A DNA stretch of 64,000 nt from an uncultured Acidobacteriia bacterium (GCA_903875575.1 CAIQWJ010000016.1:30450-94449); one strand, 5' to 3'; counted from the stretch's first letter, positions 37,582 through 47,058 are shown. The notes: generated by a model not told the origin, from the sequence alone. Numbers and translations are program-made.

Positions 37582-38834
37582 CAGTCCGGCTTGTGCCTGG
37601 CGTTCCAGGTGATAGCTTCCGATATGGCATAAGTCACGTGCGGATTGACGATGTCGCCGTGGCCTGAGATGAGGCCGGACGAGCCATCGAGGCACGTCAC
37701 GATACCGGGCTGCAACTGATAGGGCAGGCCCGCTTCGTGGAGTGGCGTGAATGTGGACTCGCTGGTTCTCTGCGCGCCGTTGTGTCCAATGCCACCGTAG
37801 GTATCTGACGCATCACCGATTGCCTGGAGGTTGTCATGTGCCAGGCGGGAGGCGACGGCGTAGGCAGTGCCCACGACCGAGTCTTTCTTCGAGAACGTGG
37901 AGATTATGGGGCCGCGCACGATTCTACGCTCAACCACGTCGCGAAAGAAGCCCGGTTGGCCGGAGCCTGCATCCGGGCTGAAGCCGTAGTGTGAGAACGC
38001 GGCTTCCAGCAGAGATAGAGAATCTACGGGCGGGCGATCTGCGGCAGCAAGCGCTTTACAGCATGCGGCTTGAAGTCTGCCGCCCAGGCTGTGCCCGACA
38101 AGGTGGATTCGCGTTTTGTTGAGTTGGTCCTGGCAGGCGATGACGGTTTCTGCAAGGCCATTTGTTCCGACCGCTCCAGCCAGACGCTTCATCGCCGCCC
38201 AGCTCATGAAATTCAGGAACGTTCCGATTCCACCCAGAATTGGAGCAATCACCGGAATCGCGTCGATACGTCCACCGAAATCGATGGCCGGGGGGCTCAG
38301 CCTTTCCAGTAGGTCCGAGCCGGAACATTCATGGAGCAGAGGAAGTCCCTCAGCGGGATCGTCGTGGCCGGTGTCGACTGCACGCAGAACCGACTCGACA
38401 AACTGGTCCCGGGCGCTGCGATTATTGGCGGCCGGGTAAAGCAGGCGCTCTGCGTCGTCCAGTGCCCCTGCGGGCATGGCGCTGCGCAGTTCGGCGAAGG
38501 CCGTGTCGACTGGTTGTGTCGTGCCTCCGTACGATTCGCGATGTGGCTGCGACGGCCAATAGACGCCGATGATCGCGAGCTTCATGCCTGCTGATGTCGC
38601 GAATTCCGGTCGGGCCAGATTGGCGGCCAGCGTGGTGAGCAGACCTGTGTAGAGATCCGTCGCGTCTGCCGCGTCACAACGAAAACCGTGGGCGAGAAAA
38701 AACAGATCCGTCGCGCCGATCTGACGACACCATGCAATCAGACTCTCTGTTTGCGTCGCCGATACGGGCAGGCCCAGGGCGTCGAATTCGATTTCAAAGA
38801 ATGGAAAACCTGCGATGTTGGAAGAAGTTGTCAT
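37581..38834 (-). CDS. cytoplasmic alpha/beta hydrolase, second gene of subtilase pair
   Basis: Lipase-like protein of 417 residues with no signal peptide. Near the N-terminus, TDLFFLAHGFRCDAADATDL gives the oxyanion-hole HG. The nucleophile is Ser249 in HLVGHSLGGRLQAA, and Asp/His candidates lie in the C-terminal third (FSKKDSVVG; SGHGDIVNPHVTY). A hydrophobic patch around 193-215 could touch a membrane or cover the active site. It overlaps the upstream subtilase gene by 4 bases, so the two are translationally coupled. The substrate is unknown. Confidence 0.7.
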   Translation of the reverse strand: MTTSSNIAGFPFFEIEFDALGLPVSATQTESLIAWCRQIGATDLFFLAHGFRCDAADATDLYTGLLTTLAANLARPEFATSAGMKLAIIGVYWPSQPHRESYGGTTQPVDTAFAELRSAMPAGALDDAERLLYPAANNRSARDQFVESVLRAVDTGHDDPAEGLPLLHECSGSDLLERLSPPAIDFGGRIDAIPVIAPILGGIGTFLNFMSWAAMKRLAGAVGTNGLAETVIACQDQLNKTRIHLVGHSLGGRLQAACCKALAAADRPPVDSLSLLEAAFSHYGFSPDAGSGQPGFFRDVVERRIVRGPIISTFSKKDSVVGTAYAVASRLAHDNLQAIGDASDTYGGIGHNGAQRTSESTFTPLHEAGLPYQLQPGIVTCLDGSSGLISGHGDIVNPHVTYAISEAITWNARHKPD

Positions 38835-40303
38835 ACGGATTGGAGCACTTTCATAAGATCCATGAGGCCCGCGCCCTGGAAGTAAGGGTGACGTTGCAAA
38901 TCGACGGTCCCGGCGGTGAAAAGTCGCTTGATTCGCTCCGGCTCGCCGATGAATTCGCGTCGAACGGAAAGGAAAGCCGCAATGGCACCGGAGACGTGGG
39001 GCGCCGCCATACTGGTGCCGGATTGCTCGCAGTAGAGTACCTGCGTTCCGGCGGGCTGGCCTTGAAGTGCAGCGTACCGCTCGCGCTCAAGTCCTGCGGC
39101 GCAGGAAACGATGCGTTCACCGGGTGCCAGCAGATCAGGCTTGAGGCGTCCATCACCAGTGGGCCCGCGCGACGAAAAATAAGAGACGCCGTAGGTGTGG
39201 GGCATCTCGCGATGGGTAGAGCCGACGGTGATGGCGAGTTCAGCGTTGCCGGGATCTGTGATGGACATGTCGCTGAATTTTTCGAGTGGGTTGCCGGATG
39301 CCGTCAGGAAGGACGAATAGCCGCCGTTACCTGCAGAGACAACGACGCAGACACCGCTGCGAACGAGCCGATTGATTTCCACGCAGAGCGGGCTTTGGCC
39401 GCAGGCGAACCACCGAGGGTCGAAATCATAACCGAGGCTGAGATTGGCGCCCTGGACGATGATGCGTTTGCCGTGTTGATTCCACTGCTGGATGGCATCG
39501 ATGGCTCGCAGGACCCAACTGACCTTGCCGGCACCGGTTGGCCCAATGACTCTGAGGCTAAGCAGTTTGCAACGGGGCGCAACGCCGGATATGCGAGTGA
39601 GTGGTTCAGGGTGGAGGTCTGGTGAGGCGTCCGATTCGCCGCGCGTCTCACGGCCGAGGACAGGCTCACCGGCTACCGCGGCGGATTCCCACTGGCCTGC
39701 GATGATACCCGCGACATGAGTCCCGTGGCCCGGGACGTCGGTGAGGGCGGAGTTTGGGTCGGCGGAATCAGTGAAGTCGGTATGAGCGAGTGGCGCGGGG
39801 ACCTGGAGGTTATCGAAAGCGGTGAAATGCGGGTGACTGGCGTCGATGCCGGAATCGAGCACGGCCCAGACGATGCCTTCGCCGAGCGCCTGAAACGCCC
39901 GCTGAGCGGCATCGGCCTTCACGGTGGTAAGTGAGCGGGTGAGGGTGGTACGGATTTCGGCGTCGTGCCAGATTTGATAAATCGGAGCGGAGAGTCGGCC
40001 GCCTTCGCGGATTTGTGCGCGCGTCTCCGCGGCAAGCTGGCGAATCTGACGAGCATTCAGGCGGGCGAAACAGTATTGTGACAGGGTGAGACTGGCGGGG
40101 TCCAGCGGCGAAACACGCGCGTGAACGCGTCCCGCCGCGACAATGATGCCTTCGGCAAAGGCCTCATTGAGCCAGATGACGACATCGAAGGTCTGATCCG
40201 GGGTCTCAGGTGCGGTAATCATCTCCGCTAACGGTTCCATGACGATAGATCGCATCATGGTCTGCCTGATGGGGGTTTGCCGGATTGTGGGTGTCGTGAG
40301 CAA
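38831..40303 (-). CDS. S8 (subtilisin-like) serine peptidase without signal peptide
   Basis: Subtilase of 490 residues from a TTG start with AGGAG seven bases upstream. No signal peptide is evident, so it probably acts in the cytoplasm. Residues about 70-140 (YCFARLNARQIRQLAAE) look like a short I9-type propeptide. The catalytic triad is complete: Asp150 (WAVLDSGID), His193 (GHGTHVAG) and Ser431 (EQSGTSMAAPHVSGA), with oxyanion Asn326 (SAGNGG). An insertion of about 35 residues after the His motif (ESAAVAGEPVLGRETRGESD) is unusual. It is first in a two-gene unit with an alpha/beta hydrolase. Confidence 0.85.
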   Translation of the reverse strand: MLTTPTIRQTPIRQTMMRSIVMEPLAEMITAPETPDQTFDVVIWLNEAFAEGIIVAAGRVHARVSPLDPASLTLSQYCFARLNARQIRQLAAETRAQIREGGRLSAPIYQIWHDAEIRTTLTRSLTTVKADAAQRAFQALGEGIVWAVLDSGIDASHPHFTAFDNLQVPAPLAHTDFTDSADPNSALTDVPGHGTHVAGIIAGQWESAAVAGEPVLGRETRGESDASPDLHPEPLTRISGVAPRCKLLSLRVIGPTGAGKVSWVLRAIDAIQQWNQHGKRIIVQGANLSLGYDFDPRWFACGQSPLCVEINRLVRSGVCVVVSAGNGGYSSFLTASGNPLEKFSDMSITDPGNAELAITVGSTHREMPHTYGVSYFSSRGPTGDGRLKPDLLAPGERIVSCAAGLERERYAALQGQPAGTQVLYCEQSGTSMAAPHVSGAIAAFLSVRREFIGEPERIKRLFTAGTVDLQRHPYFQGAGLMDLMKVLQSV

Positions 40304-40453
40304 GGCTTTCTCCTGCTCCAGTCATAGCCTGCCGAAAAGTCGCTGGAACCCCTCAAACCCGCCATCCCACTGAAACGGAAACGAAAATAATTTGCAAGAT
40401 GGCAATACCGGGAAAAGCCCTTTGGCTGCATCGGTATAATTAAGGATTCCGAA

Positions 40454-43276
40454 ATGAATCCCTTAAACGTGGACCTGAAGCAGACGATCAATCTGCCTCG
40501 CACGAATTTTTCCATGAAGGCCAACCTGCCGCAGGCTGAGCCGAAGATGCTGGCCCGCTGGGCCGAGGAAGATCTGTACGGTCAGATCCGAAAGTCGCGC
40601 GCGGGTAAGCCGGTCTGGATTTTGCACGACGGCCCGCCGTACGCGAACGGCCGGATCCACCTGGGGACGGCTTTCAACAAAATTATTAAAGACTTCATCG
40701 TGAAGTCGAAGACCATGTCGGGCTTCGATTCGCCCTATGTGCCGGGCTGGGATTGCCACGGCCTGCCCATTGAGCACAAGGTCGATCAGGAACTCGGTGG
40801 GAAGAAGGCGCTGATGTCAGCGTCCAGCCTGCGCAAGGCCTGCCGGAAATACGCGGAGAAGTTCGTCAACCTGCAGCGCGAAGATTTCAAACGGCTGGGA
40901 GTCCTGGGCCGTTGGGATGCCCCCTATCTGACGATGGCACCGAAGTACCAGTCGGTGATTGCGGGTGCGTTTGTCGATTTCCTGGACAAGGGCTACGTCT
41001 ACAAAGGTCTGAAGCCGGTCAACTGGTGCATGAGCTGCAAGACCGCGCTGGCCGAGGCGGAAGTGGAGTATGCGGATCACAAGAGCCCATCGGTTTGGGT
41101 GCGCTTTGCATTAACGTCGGATCCCGCTCTGATTGATCCGGAACTCGCCGGGAAGCGCGTTTTCGGGCTGATCTGGACCACGACCCCCTGGACGCTGCCA
41201 GCCAATCTGGCGATCGCATACCATCCGAAGTTCCAGTATGTGGCGGTGGAAGTTAACGGCGATATCTATGTGGTGGCGGCAGATCTGCTGGAAGCGACTG
41301 CCGCGAAATGCGGCTGGGATGCCGGGAAAGTTCTGGCGCGTTTCCACGGCGACAAGCTGGAGGGCGCCAAGGTCCAGCATCCGTTCATGGATCGGACCTC
41401 GGTCGGAATTCTGGGCGATCACGTGACGCTGGAGCAGGGCGTGGGCGCGGTCCACACGGCTCCCGGGCATGGCCAGGAAGACTATGTGGTGGGCATGCAG
41501 TACGGGCTGGAAGTTTATTGCCCGGTGGACGGCGCGGGCCGGATGTTTGACCCCGGCACGAACGCCACGGTTCCGGCGGAACTGCTGGGCAAGACTGTTT
41601 GGGAAGCGAATTCGCTGGTCATCGCGATGCTTCAGGAGCGCGGGGCGCTGCTGGCGCAGGAAAACATCAGCCACTCCTATCCGCACTGCTGGCGCTGCCA
41701 CAATCCTACAATTTTCCGCGCGACCGATCAGTGGTTCATCGGCATGGACAACAACGAGCTGCGGGCGAAAGCGCTCGACTCCATCAAAGCGGTGAAATGG
41801 ATGCCGGAGTGGGGCGAGGGCCGCATCTCCAACATGGTCAGCGGTCGTCCCGACTGGTGTATCTCGCGGCAGCGCGTCTGGGGCGTGCCGATTGTTGTGT
41901 TCTATTGCGACAAGTGTCGGCATCCGTTGACGGATCGCAAGATCCTGGACAGCGTGGTGGAGCTTTTCGCCACGCATTCGGCAGACATCTGGTTTGAGCG
42001 CACGGCGGCGGAACTGGTGCCTGCGGGTACCACCTGTACGAAGTGCGGTGCCGGAGAGTTCTCGAAGGAAAACGACATTCTGGATGTCTGGTTCGATTCC
42101 GGCTCCAGCCAGCTTGCCGTGTTGAACGAGGAATACGGTCTGCGCTGGCCCGCGGATTTCTATATGGAGGGCGGCGATCAGTATCGCGGCTGGTTCCAGA
42201 GTTCGCTGCTGGTGGGTGTGGGTTTAAACGGCTCGGCACCGTACAAAGGCTGCGCGACCCACGGCTGGGCGCTCGATGGCAACGGGCACGCGATGCACAA
42301 GTCGCTGGGCAATGCGATTGAGCCGGAGGAAGTGATCAAGACCTCAGGCGCGGAGATTGTGCGACTGTGGTCCGGCTCGGTCGATTTCACGGAGGACGTG
42401 CGGCTCTCCCCCATGATCCTGACGCGGCTCACAGAAGCATACCGCAAGCTGCGCAACACGTTTCGCTACATTCTCGGGAACATCCACGATTTCGACCCGG
42501 CGCGCGATGCGGTGCCGGGTGCGGAACTCGACGAACTCGATCAGTGGATTCTGGTGCGTGCCGAAGATCTGGTAGCGCGCAGCCGCATCTGGTACGACGA
42601 ATTTGCATTCCACAAGGTCTATCGGGCCGTTTATGACTTCGCGACCGCTGATCTCAGCAATATCTACTTCGATGTTTTGAAGGATCGGCTGTATACGTCG
42701 GCGACGAAATCGAAGGCCCGGCGCAGCGCGCAGACAACGCTTTATCGGCTGGCGCAGGCGCTGGTTCGATTGCTGGCACCCATTCTGAGTTTCACCACAG
42801 AAGAAGTCTGGGGACATCTGGCGGGAAGCACGGGCAGCGTTCACGCGGCCTATTTCCCTGAGCCGGGCGATCTGACGGAGGGGATGGGTGCCGAGCATCG
42901 CGCGCGCGTGGAGAGCTGGAATCAGCTCATGCCGCTGCGCGACGAAGTGCTGAAGAGCCTGGAGGCCGCGCGCCAGGAGAAGGTGATTGGGGCGCCCCTT
43001 GAGGCTCGTGTTCGGCTTTCGGCTGACGACTCGCTTTATCCTCTGCTGGAAATGCATTCGCGTGAGTTGCCGGGTCTCTTTATCGTGTCTGAAGTCGAAT
43101 TGAGCCGCCAGACGGAACCGGGAATTCGGGCGGTGATCGAAAGGGCTTCCGGTGTGAAGTGCGACCGCTGCTGGAAGTATACGAACGACGTGGGTTCGGA
43201 CGAGGGGCTGCCGACGGTGTGCGCCAGTTGCGCTTTGGCGGTCCGTGAGAATCTTGCTGAGAACCCGGTTGCGTAA
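40454..43276 (+). CDS. ileS: isoleucyl-tRNA synthetase
   Basis: Charges tRNA-Ile and edits misactivated valine; 940 residues. The class I signatures are HLGT (in PYANGRIHLGTAFNKI) and the KMSKS equivalent MHKSLGN. The editing domain CP1 has TTPWTLPANLAIAYH. The C-terminal zinc finger is CDRCWKYTNDVG ... CASC, as in the bacterial E. coli-like type. The ATG 40454 start has AAGGA upstream; GTG 40469 is an alternative that starts VDLKQTINLP. It is followed by lspA after 12 bp. Confidence 0.97.
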   Translation: MNPLNVDLKQTINLPRTNFSMKANLPQAEPKMLARWAEEDLYGQIRKSRAGKPVWILHDGPPYANGRIHLGTAFNKIIKDFIVKSKTMSGFDSPYVPGWDCHGLPIEHKVDQELGGKKALMSASSLRKACRKYAEKFVNLQREDFKRLGVLGRWDAPYLTMAPKYQSVIAGAFVDFLDKGYVYKGLKPVNWCMSCKTALAEAEVEYADHKSPSVWVRFALTSDPALIDPELAGKRVFGLIWTTTPWTLPANLAIAYHPKFQYVAVEVNGDIYVVAADLLEATAAKCGWDAGKVLARFHGDKLEGAKVQHPFMDRTSVGILGDHVTLEQGVGAVHTAPGHGQEDYVVGMQYGLEVYCPVDGAGRMFDPGTNATVPAELLGKTVWEANSLVIAMLQERGALLAQENISHSYPHCWRCHNPTIFRATDQWFIGMDNNELRAKALDSIKAVKWMPEWGEGRISNMVSGRPDWCISRQRVWGVPIVVFYCDKCRHPLTDRKILDSVVELFATHSADIWFERTAAELVPAGTTCTKCGAGEFSKENDILDVWFDSGSSQLAVLNEEYGLRWPADFYMEGGDQYRGWFQSSLLVGVGLNGSAPYKGCATHGWALDGNGHAMHKSLGNAIEPEEVIKTSGAEIVRLWSGSVDFTEDVRLSPMILTRLTEAYRKLRNTFRYILGNIHDFDPARDAVPGAELDELDQWILVRAEDLVARSRIWYDEFAFHKVYRAVYDFATADLSNIYFDVLKDRLYTSATKSKARRSAQTTLYRLAQALVRLLAPILSFTTEEVWGHLAGSTGSVHAAYFPEPGDLTEGMGAEHRARVESWNQLMPLRDEVLKSLEAARQEKVIGAPLEARVRLSADDSLYPLLEMHSRELPGLFIVSEVELSRQTEPGIRAVIERASGVKCDRCWKYTNDVGSDEGLPTVCASCALAVRENLAENPVA

Positions 43277-43288
43277 GGGTAACGGGCA

Positions 43289-43789
43289 GTGAGTGCGCAC
43301 GGCTTCAGTCGCGTGGCTGCTCTGGTCACTGCGGTTGGCGTTTTCTCAGCCGACCGCTGGTCCAAGTGGATGATTGTTAGCCACCTGGGACCGGACGATG
43401 TCCACCGTGTTATCCCCGGTTTCTTCAATCTGGTGCATTCCGAGAACCCGGGTATCGCTTTCAGCATGTTTGCCGATACGACGAGCCCCTGGCATACGCC
43501 AATCCTGATTCTGTTTTCTGTTCTGGCCGTTTCAATATTGGCGGCGATGCTGTGGAAGATCGATCGGCTGGATCGATTCTCCGCCATCGGGCTCGCGTTG
43601 ATTTTCGGAGGCGCGGTGGGGAATCTGTATGATCGTATCCGCGTGGGGTCGGTCACCGATTTTCTGGATTTTTATGTGCAGAGTTACCACTGGTACATTT
43701 TCAATGTGGCGGATTCGGCGGTTTGTACCGGTGCCGGATTGTTGATACTGAGCATGTTCTTTACTCGCCAACAGGAGGCGAACGGCTGA
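43289..43789 (+). CDS. lspA: lipoprotein signal peptidase (signal peptidase II)
   Basis: Inner-membrane aspartyl peptidase that removes signal peptides from diacylglyceryl-modified prolipoproteins; 166 residues from GTG with four helices. Conserved boxes are ENPGIAFSMF, GNLYDRIRVGSVTDFLDF with catalytic Asp124, and FNVADSAVCTG with catalytic Asp142. It sits between ileS and lgt. An ileS-lspA order is common in bacteria. Confidence 0.95.
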   Translation: MSAHGFSRVAALVTAVGVFSADRWSKWMIVSHLGPDDVHRVIPGFFNLVHSENPGIAFSMFADTTSPWHTPILILFSVLAVSILAAMLWKIDRLDRFSAIGLALIFGGAVGNLYDRIRVGSVTDFLDFYVQSYHWYIFNVADSAVCTGAGLLILSMFFTRQQEANG

Positions 43790-43790
43790 T

Positions 43791-44570
43791 ATGTTTCCAA
43801 GACTGTTCACGATCGGAAGTTTCTCGCTGCCCACTTACGGGGCGCTGGTCGCTATCGCGTTTCTCACGGCGCTGTGGCTGACGTCGCGCTTCGCGAAAGA
43901 GCGCGGGGTGAGTTCGGAGAAAGTGGTGAACCTGGGGGTTTACTGCGCGCTGGTCGGAATGCTGGGGGCGAAGATCCTGATGATTGCGCTCGATCCGGAG
44001 TATCGCGTGCATCCGGGTGCGATCTTTACCCGGGAGACGCTCCAGAGCGCAGGGATTTTTTATGGCGGTTTTATCGCGGCGCTGCTGTTTGCGTTTTTCT
44101 ATATGAAACGGCAGGGTTTGCCTGTGCTTTCGACGGCGGATTTGTTCGCGCCGGGAGTGGCGATCGGCCATGGGATCGGGAGGCTGGGTTGCTTTGCGGC
44201 GGGGTGCTGCTGGGGTAAGCCGGCGTCGTTGCCGTGGTCTGTGACGTTCACGGATAAGAACAACACGACCGGTGTGCCGCTGGGTGAACCGCTGCATCCG
44301 ACGCAGCTTTACGAGGCTGCAGCCGAAGCGATCATCTGCCTCGTGCTCATCCAGTTGCTGAAGCGGAAACTGCATGAGGGCAGCGTCATCGGGGCGTATC
44401 TGCTGTTGTACGGAATGGTGCGGTTTGGGGTGGAGTTCCTGCGGGTGCATGATGGGTCCAATCCGTTTGGCGGACCGTTCGTGCTGGAGCAGTGGATTTC
44501 GCTGGTGGTGGCGGTTTGCGGGGCGTATTTGCTGTCGCGAAGAGCGGTAGCTGAACCTGCGGTTGCGTGA
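43791..44570 (+). CDS. lgt: prolipoprotein diacylglyceryl transferase
   Basis: First enzyme of lipoprotein maturation, attaching diacylglycerol from phosphatidylglycerol to the lipobox Cys; 259 residues with about seven helices. The Lgt signature region is GHGIGRLGCFAAGCCWGKPA, with the essential Arg in GRLGC. HPTQLYEAAAEA and GMVRFGVEFLRVHD follow. The gene starts one base after the lspA stop, so the two successive steps are encoded together. Confidence 0.95.
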   Translation: MFPRLFTIGSFSLPTYGALVAIAFLTALWLTSRFAKERGVSSEKVVNLGVYCALVGMLGAKILMIALDPEYRVHPGAIFTRETLQSAGIFYGGFIAALLFAFFYMKRQGLPVLSTADLFAPGVAIGHGIGRLGCFAAGCCWGKPASLPWSVTFTDKNNTTGVPLGEPLHPTQLYEAAAEAIICLVLIQLLKRKLHEGSVIGAYLLLYGMVRFGVEFLRVHDGSNPFGGPFVLEQWISLVVAVCGAYLLSRRAVAEPAVA

Positions 44571-44619
44571 AAGCCGGTCTTCGTTGCTGTTAGCTGCGTG
44601 GACTCTGAGGGGCAGGAAA

Positions 44620-45038
44620 ATGGGGCACTTACCGGATGGCACCAAATGGTATCTGGCGGAATTGGTAATGGAGATAAACGTGGAAGGCGCCGGTCGCAAG
44701 ATTGTTCATCGCAATCTTACGTTAGTGCGCGCCGACTGTCCGGATGAAGCCTACGAAAAGGCCAATGGTTTTGGTCACTCGGGCGAAACGCCTATGAGAG
44801 TCCTTTTGGAAAACATGTAGCGCACAAGTTCCGTGGTATTTCGAGACTGGAAGACGTTGTTTGGGGCCTGGAAGATGGGGACGAGCTGATGTGCGACGAA
44901 TTCGAGGGAGTGCCCCCGGACGAAATCGAACGCTGGATTGTGCCGAGAGAGCAGCTTAATGTGTTCAAGCCGCCGCGCCCCCGGTCCGGGGACGATACCA
45001 ATTCTGCGTCAGCGGCAATTCTCAGAATGATCAGGTGA
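44620..45038 (+). pseudogene. DUF4288-type gene with a -1 frameshift
   Basis: The first frame from ATG 44620 (AGGAAA just upstream) encodes GTKWYLAELVMEINVEGAGR ... RADCPDEAYEKANGFGHSGE and then stops at 44818. Continuing from about 44788 in the next frame gives AYESPFGKHVAHKFRGISRL and DGDELMCDEFEGVPPDEIER up to TGA 45036-45038. Joined, these give a DUF4288 protein of about 140 residues. A single base is missing near 44785-44790. It may be a true lesion or a sequencing error. Function unknown. Confidence 0.65.
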
Positions 45039-45079
45039 AGGGCGACCGGGCGTGCGGATACCAACTGCCCGAGCAAACG

Positions 45080-45504
45080 CTATCCGTCTCGCAGGAAGAT
45101 TGCAATTCGGCTCGACGTCCATGTGGCCACGCCGCATCCGAAGAAATCGGTATCCTCAGTCCAGATCGGGCAACCGAAAGCCAATGCCGTAGCGAGGATC
45201 GGCCAGTCGTCCGGTCGCGTTGGCCCAGACGTTCCCGTGCCATGGACTCGAATTCACGGTACGCGTCCGGTGCAACTAATTCGGTAAGAGCGGCCAACGC
45301 ACGCAGCATCGCAAGGGCGGTTGCCGGGTCGCCGCCGCGTCGGACGACAAGCGCGGACAGGTTCTCTTCAGCTTCTGCATAAGCAGCATGTGGAACCAGG
45401 AAGGAAACCTGATCACAATACTCTTCGATCAGTGCGCGGACCCGGTGGCCGAGAATCGCCCGAATGAGGATGTTGGCGTCCAGCACCAGCACCTTAACGG
45501 GCAT
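45080..45504 (-). pseudogene. PIN-domain toxin gene with a -1 frameshift
   Basis: The N-terminal part from ATG 45504 is a PIN domain (VLVLDANILIRAILG, with the first catalytic Asp; later AYAEAEENL). Near 45211-45215 the frame is lost. Shifting by one base restores RDPDDWPILATALAFGCPIW and EDTDFFGCGVATWTS, which include the last catalytic acids, up to TAG at 45080-45082. In the unshifted frame the protein ends in unrelated sequence at 45031. The toxin would be an RNase of about 140 residues. It overlaps the Phd-type antitoxin gene by 11 bases. Confidence 0.7.
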
Positions 45505-45769
45505 TGCGTTTTCCGCGGGCTGCCCGGCGGATGTCTTTGTACTCCTCCATCAACTCGTCCTCGGTGGTGCCCCACGAGGCTATCATTTCATCCAAGCCCT
45601 GAGCGACGGCCCGCATTGCTTCGAGTTCGGCTTTCCGGTCTCGCTTATGAGCGGGGACAAAAAAACCCAGAGTTTCGCCGTGACGCATGATGGTGAGCGG
45701 GTTGCCGGATTCGAGGTAACCGGCAAGGTTTTCCCGAAACTCGCGGATGCCGACTTTGACTGTTTCCAT
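45494..45769 (-). CDS. Phd/YefM-family antitoxin
   Basis: Antitoxin of 91 residues. The N-terminus VKVGIREFRENLAGYLESGN with PLTIMRHGETLGFFVP is the Phd/YefM fold, which binds the module's own operator. The Arg/Glu-rich C-terminal half (MEEYKDIRRAARGK) should neutralise the PIN toxin encoded next. It overlaps that toxin gene by 11 bases and has a palindrome directly at its start. It is intact although the toxin is frameshifted. Confidence 0.82.
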   Translation of the reverse strand: METVKVGIREFRENLAGYLESGNPLTIMRHGETLGFFVPAHKRDRKAELEAMRAVAQGLDEMIASWGTTEDELMEEYKDIRRAARGKRNAR

Positions 45770-45792
45770 ATTGTGTACTCATTGTACACAAT
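45770..45792. promoter_or_regulatory. perfect palindrome at the antitoxin start, putative operator
   Basis: ATTGTGTAC (45770-45778) and GTACACAAT (45784-45792) are perfect 9-bp arms around five bases and touch the antitoxin start codon. Phd-type antitoxins repress their operons through such sites. Confidence 0.6.
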
Positions 45793-45825
45793 GCTGCGAA
45801 GGTCGCGCGCGGAGGGGGTGACTAC

Positions 45826-47058
45826 TTAATACTTCGCCAGTTCGGAGACCAATGCGCTGAGCCCCTGCCGCGCGTAGATATCGAGCAATCGCTGCTCTTC
45901 GGTAGACGGCGACATCGTACGCAGCAAGGGGGAAGAATCCAGATCCTTGCGCGATGGCACCCACACCTTGCCATCGGTGAATTCCACCTGGCTGACGAAA
46001 CCAGTCATCCCGGCAATGCCGATCGGCCGGCCGGAGCGCGAGAACTTCAGCGTAGCGTCGGGTTCCAGTCTTCCGCGCTGCGATGGTTGTATCGCGGCAC
46101 CGGGTCCGGCACCGGCTGTATTCAGCGCGGAGACGCCCGAACCAGGCACGGAGCCGACGAGATACTCATTGCCTTCCGTATCCTTCACCACCCAGCCGAT
46201 CTCAACGTAGCGAACCGGCTTCTTCGAGAGATTCTGCACTTCAATCCATGGGGAGCGGGCCTCGTTGCCGGAAATCGCCGCTTGTCCCTGCACTGCGAGG
46301 ACGGGCGCATCGGGCATTCGCAGGAAGGCAAAATGAACCGGATCGTTGCCACCCCGAGCGCTTTGCGCGGCGTCGGTGCCCACGGCGGACCCAACAGCGC
46401 GACCGTTGTGTGTGAGCGCCACATCCAGCTGTGGATGGTCACCCCCCTTCGCCATGCTGCTCAGAACTTCCTTACGCAGGCCGTCTTCGCCTTTGGATGC
46501 CAAAATTTGCTTGTAGTAAACGCGGTCACGCTGGGCTTCCATCTCCCAGACCGTCATGGCGCGCTGCGAATTCAGCTTGTTGGGGCCATAGAAACTGAGA
46601 TCGTCGAAGATGATGCCATCGAGCTGCACGCGCACCAGAGGACCGCTGGTCTGCTGCACAGGGCGTACCAGCCGGATATCCACCGGCAGCGTGAAATTCT
46701 GCCCGGCCGGGACGTCAATGCAGGGGCGGGCGACGGAACCTTTACCGCCCGGGGTGGATTCCTGTGTGGCCACCAGCATAGTCACGCCGCGCACGCGCCG
46801 CGCGCCCGAATTGCGCAGCGTCAGCGACATGTGGAGATCCAGCATCAGCATGCTGCCACGAACTGTGACGCGGGATTGATCAGTGCTCGCGGAAATCAGC
46901 GTGACCGGTGAATCGGCGGGCAGATCGATCTTCACCGAACTGGAAGCATCGTTGCCGGCGATGAGCGCGGGAGGTTGTTGGGCATAGAGACCGGCGACTG
47001 GCGTAAGCAAGCCCGTCAGCAGCGCAATCCTGGGCAGACTTCTATTCCTCATAAACAC
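45826..47058 (-). CDS. exported protein, third gene of the ECF sigma operon
   Basis: Protein of 410 residues with a signal peptide (residues 1-26, LLTGLLTPVAGLYAQ). The mature part is predicted beta-rich, with repeated segments on bond-forming or neutral themes (SLTLRNSGARRVRGVTMLVA; EVQNLSKKPVRYVEIGWVVK) reminiscent of immunoglobulin-like or FxLD adhesion domains. No family is recognised. Its start overlaps the end of the anti-sigma gene by 17 bases, so it belongs to the sigma/anti-sigma unit. It may be the signal-sensing or output component in the periplasm. Confidence 0.7.
   Translation of the reverse strand: MFMRNRSLPRIALLTGLLTPVAGLYAQQPPALIAGNDASSSVKIDLPADSPVTLISASTDQSRVTVRGSMLMLDLHMSLTLRNSGARRVRGVTMLVATQESTPGGKGSVARPCIDVPAGQNFTLPVDIRLVRPVQQTSGPLVRVQLDGIIFDDLSFYGPNKLNSQRAMTVWEMEAQRDRVYYKQILASKGEDGLRKEVLSSMAKGGDHPQLDVALTHNGRAVGSAVGTDAAQSARGGNDPVHFAFLRMPDAPVLAVQGQAAISGNEARSPWIEVQNLSKKPVRYVEIGWVVKDTEGNEYLVGSVPGSGVSALNTAGAGPGAAIQPSQRGRLEPDATLKFSRSGRPIGIAGMTGFVSQVEFTDGKVWVPSRKDLDSSPLLRTMSPSTEEQRLLDIYARQGLSALVSELAKY

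Noticed and set aside
40435..40440. TATAAT before ileS as its promoter
   Set aside because: Transcription would start inside the ribosome-binding site of the ATG 40454 start; it fits only if GTG 40469 is used, and no -35 is visible.
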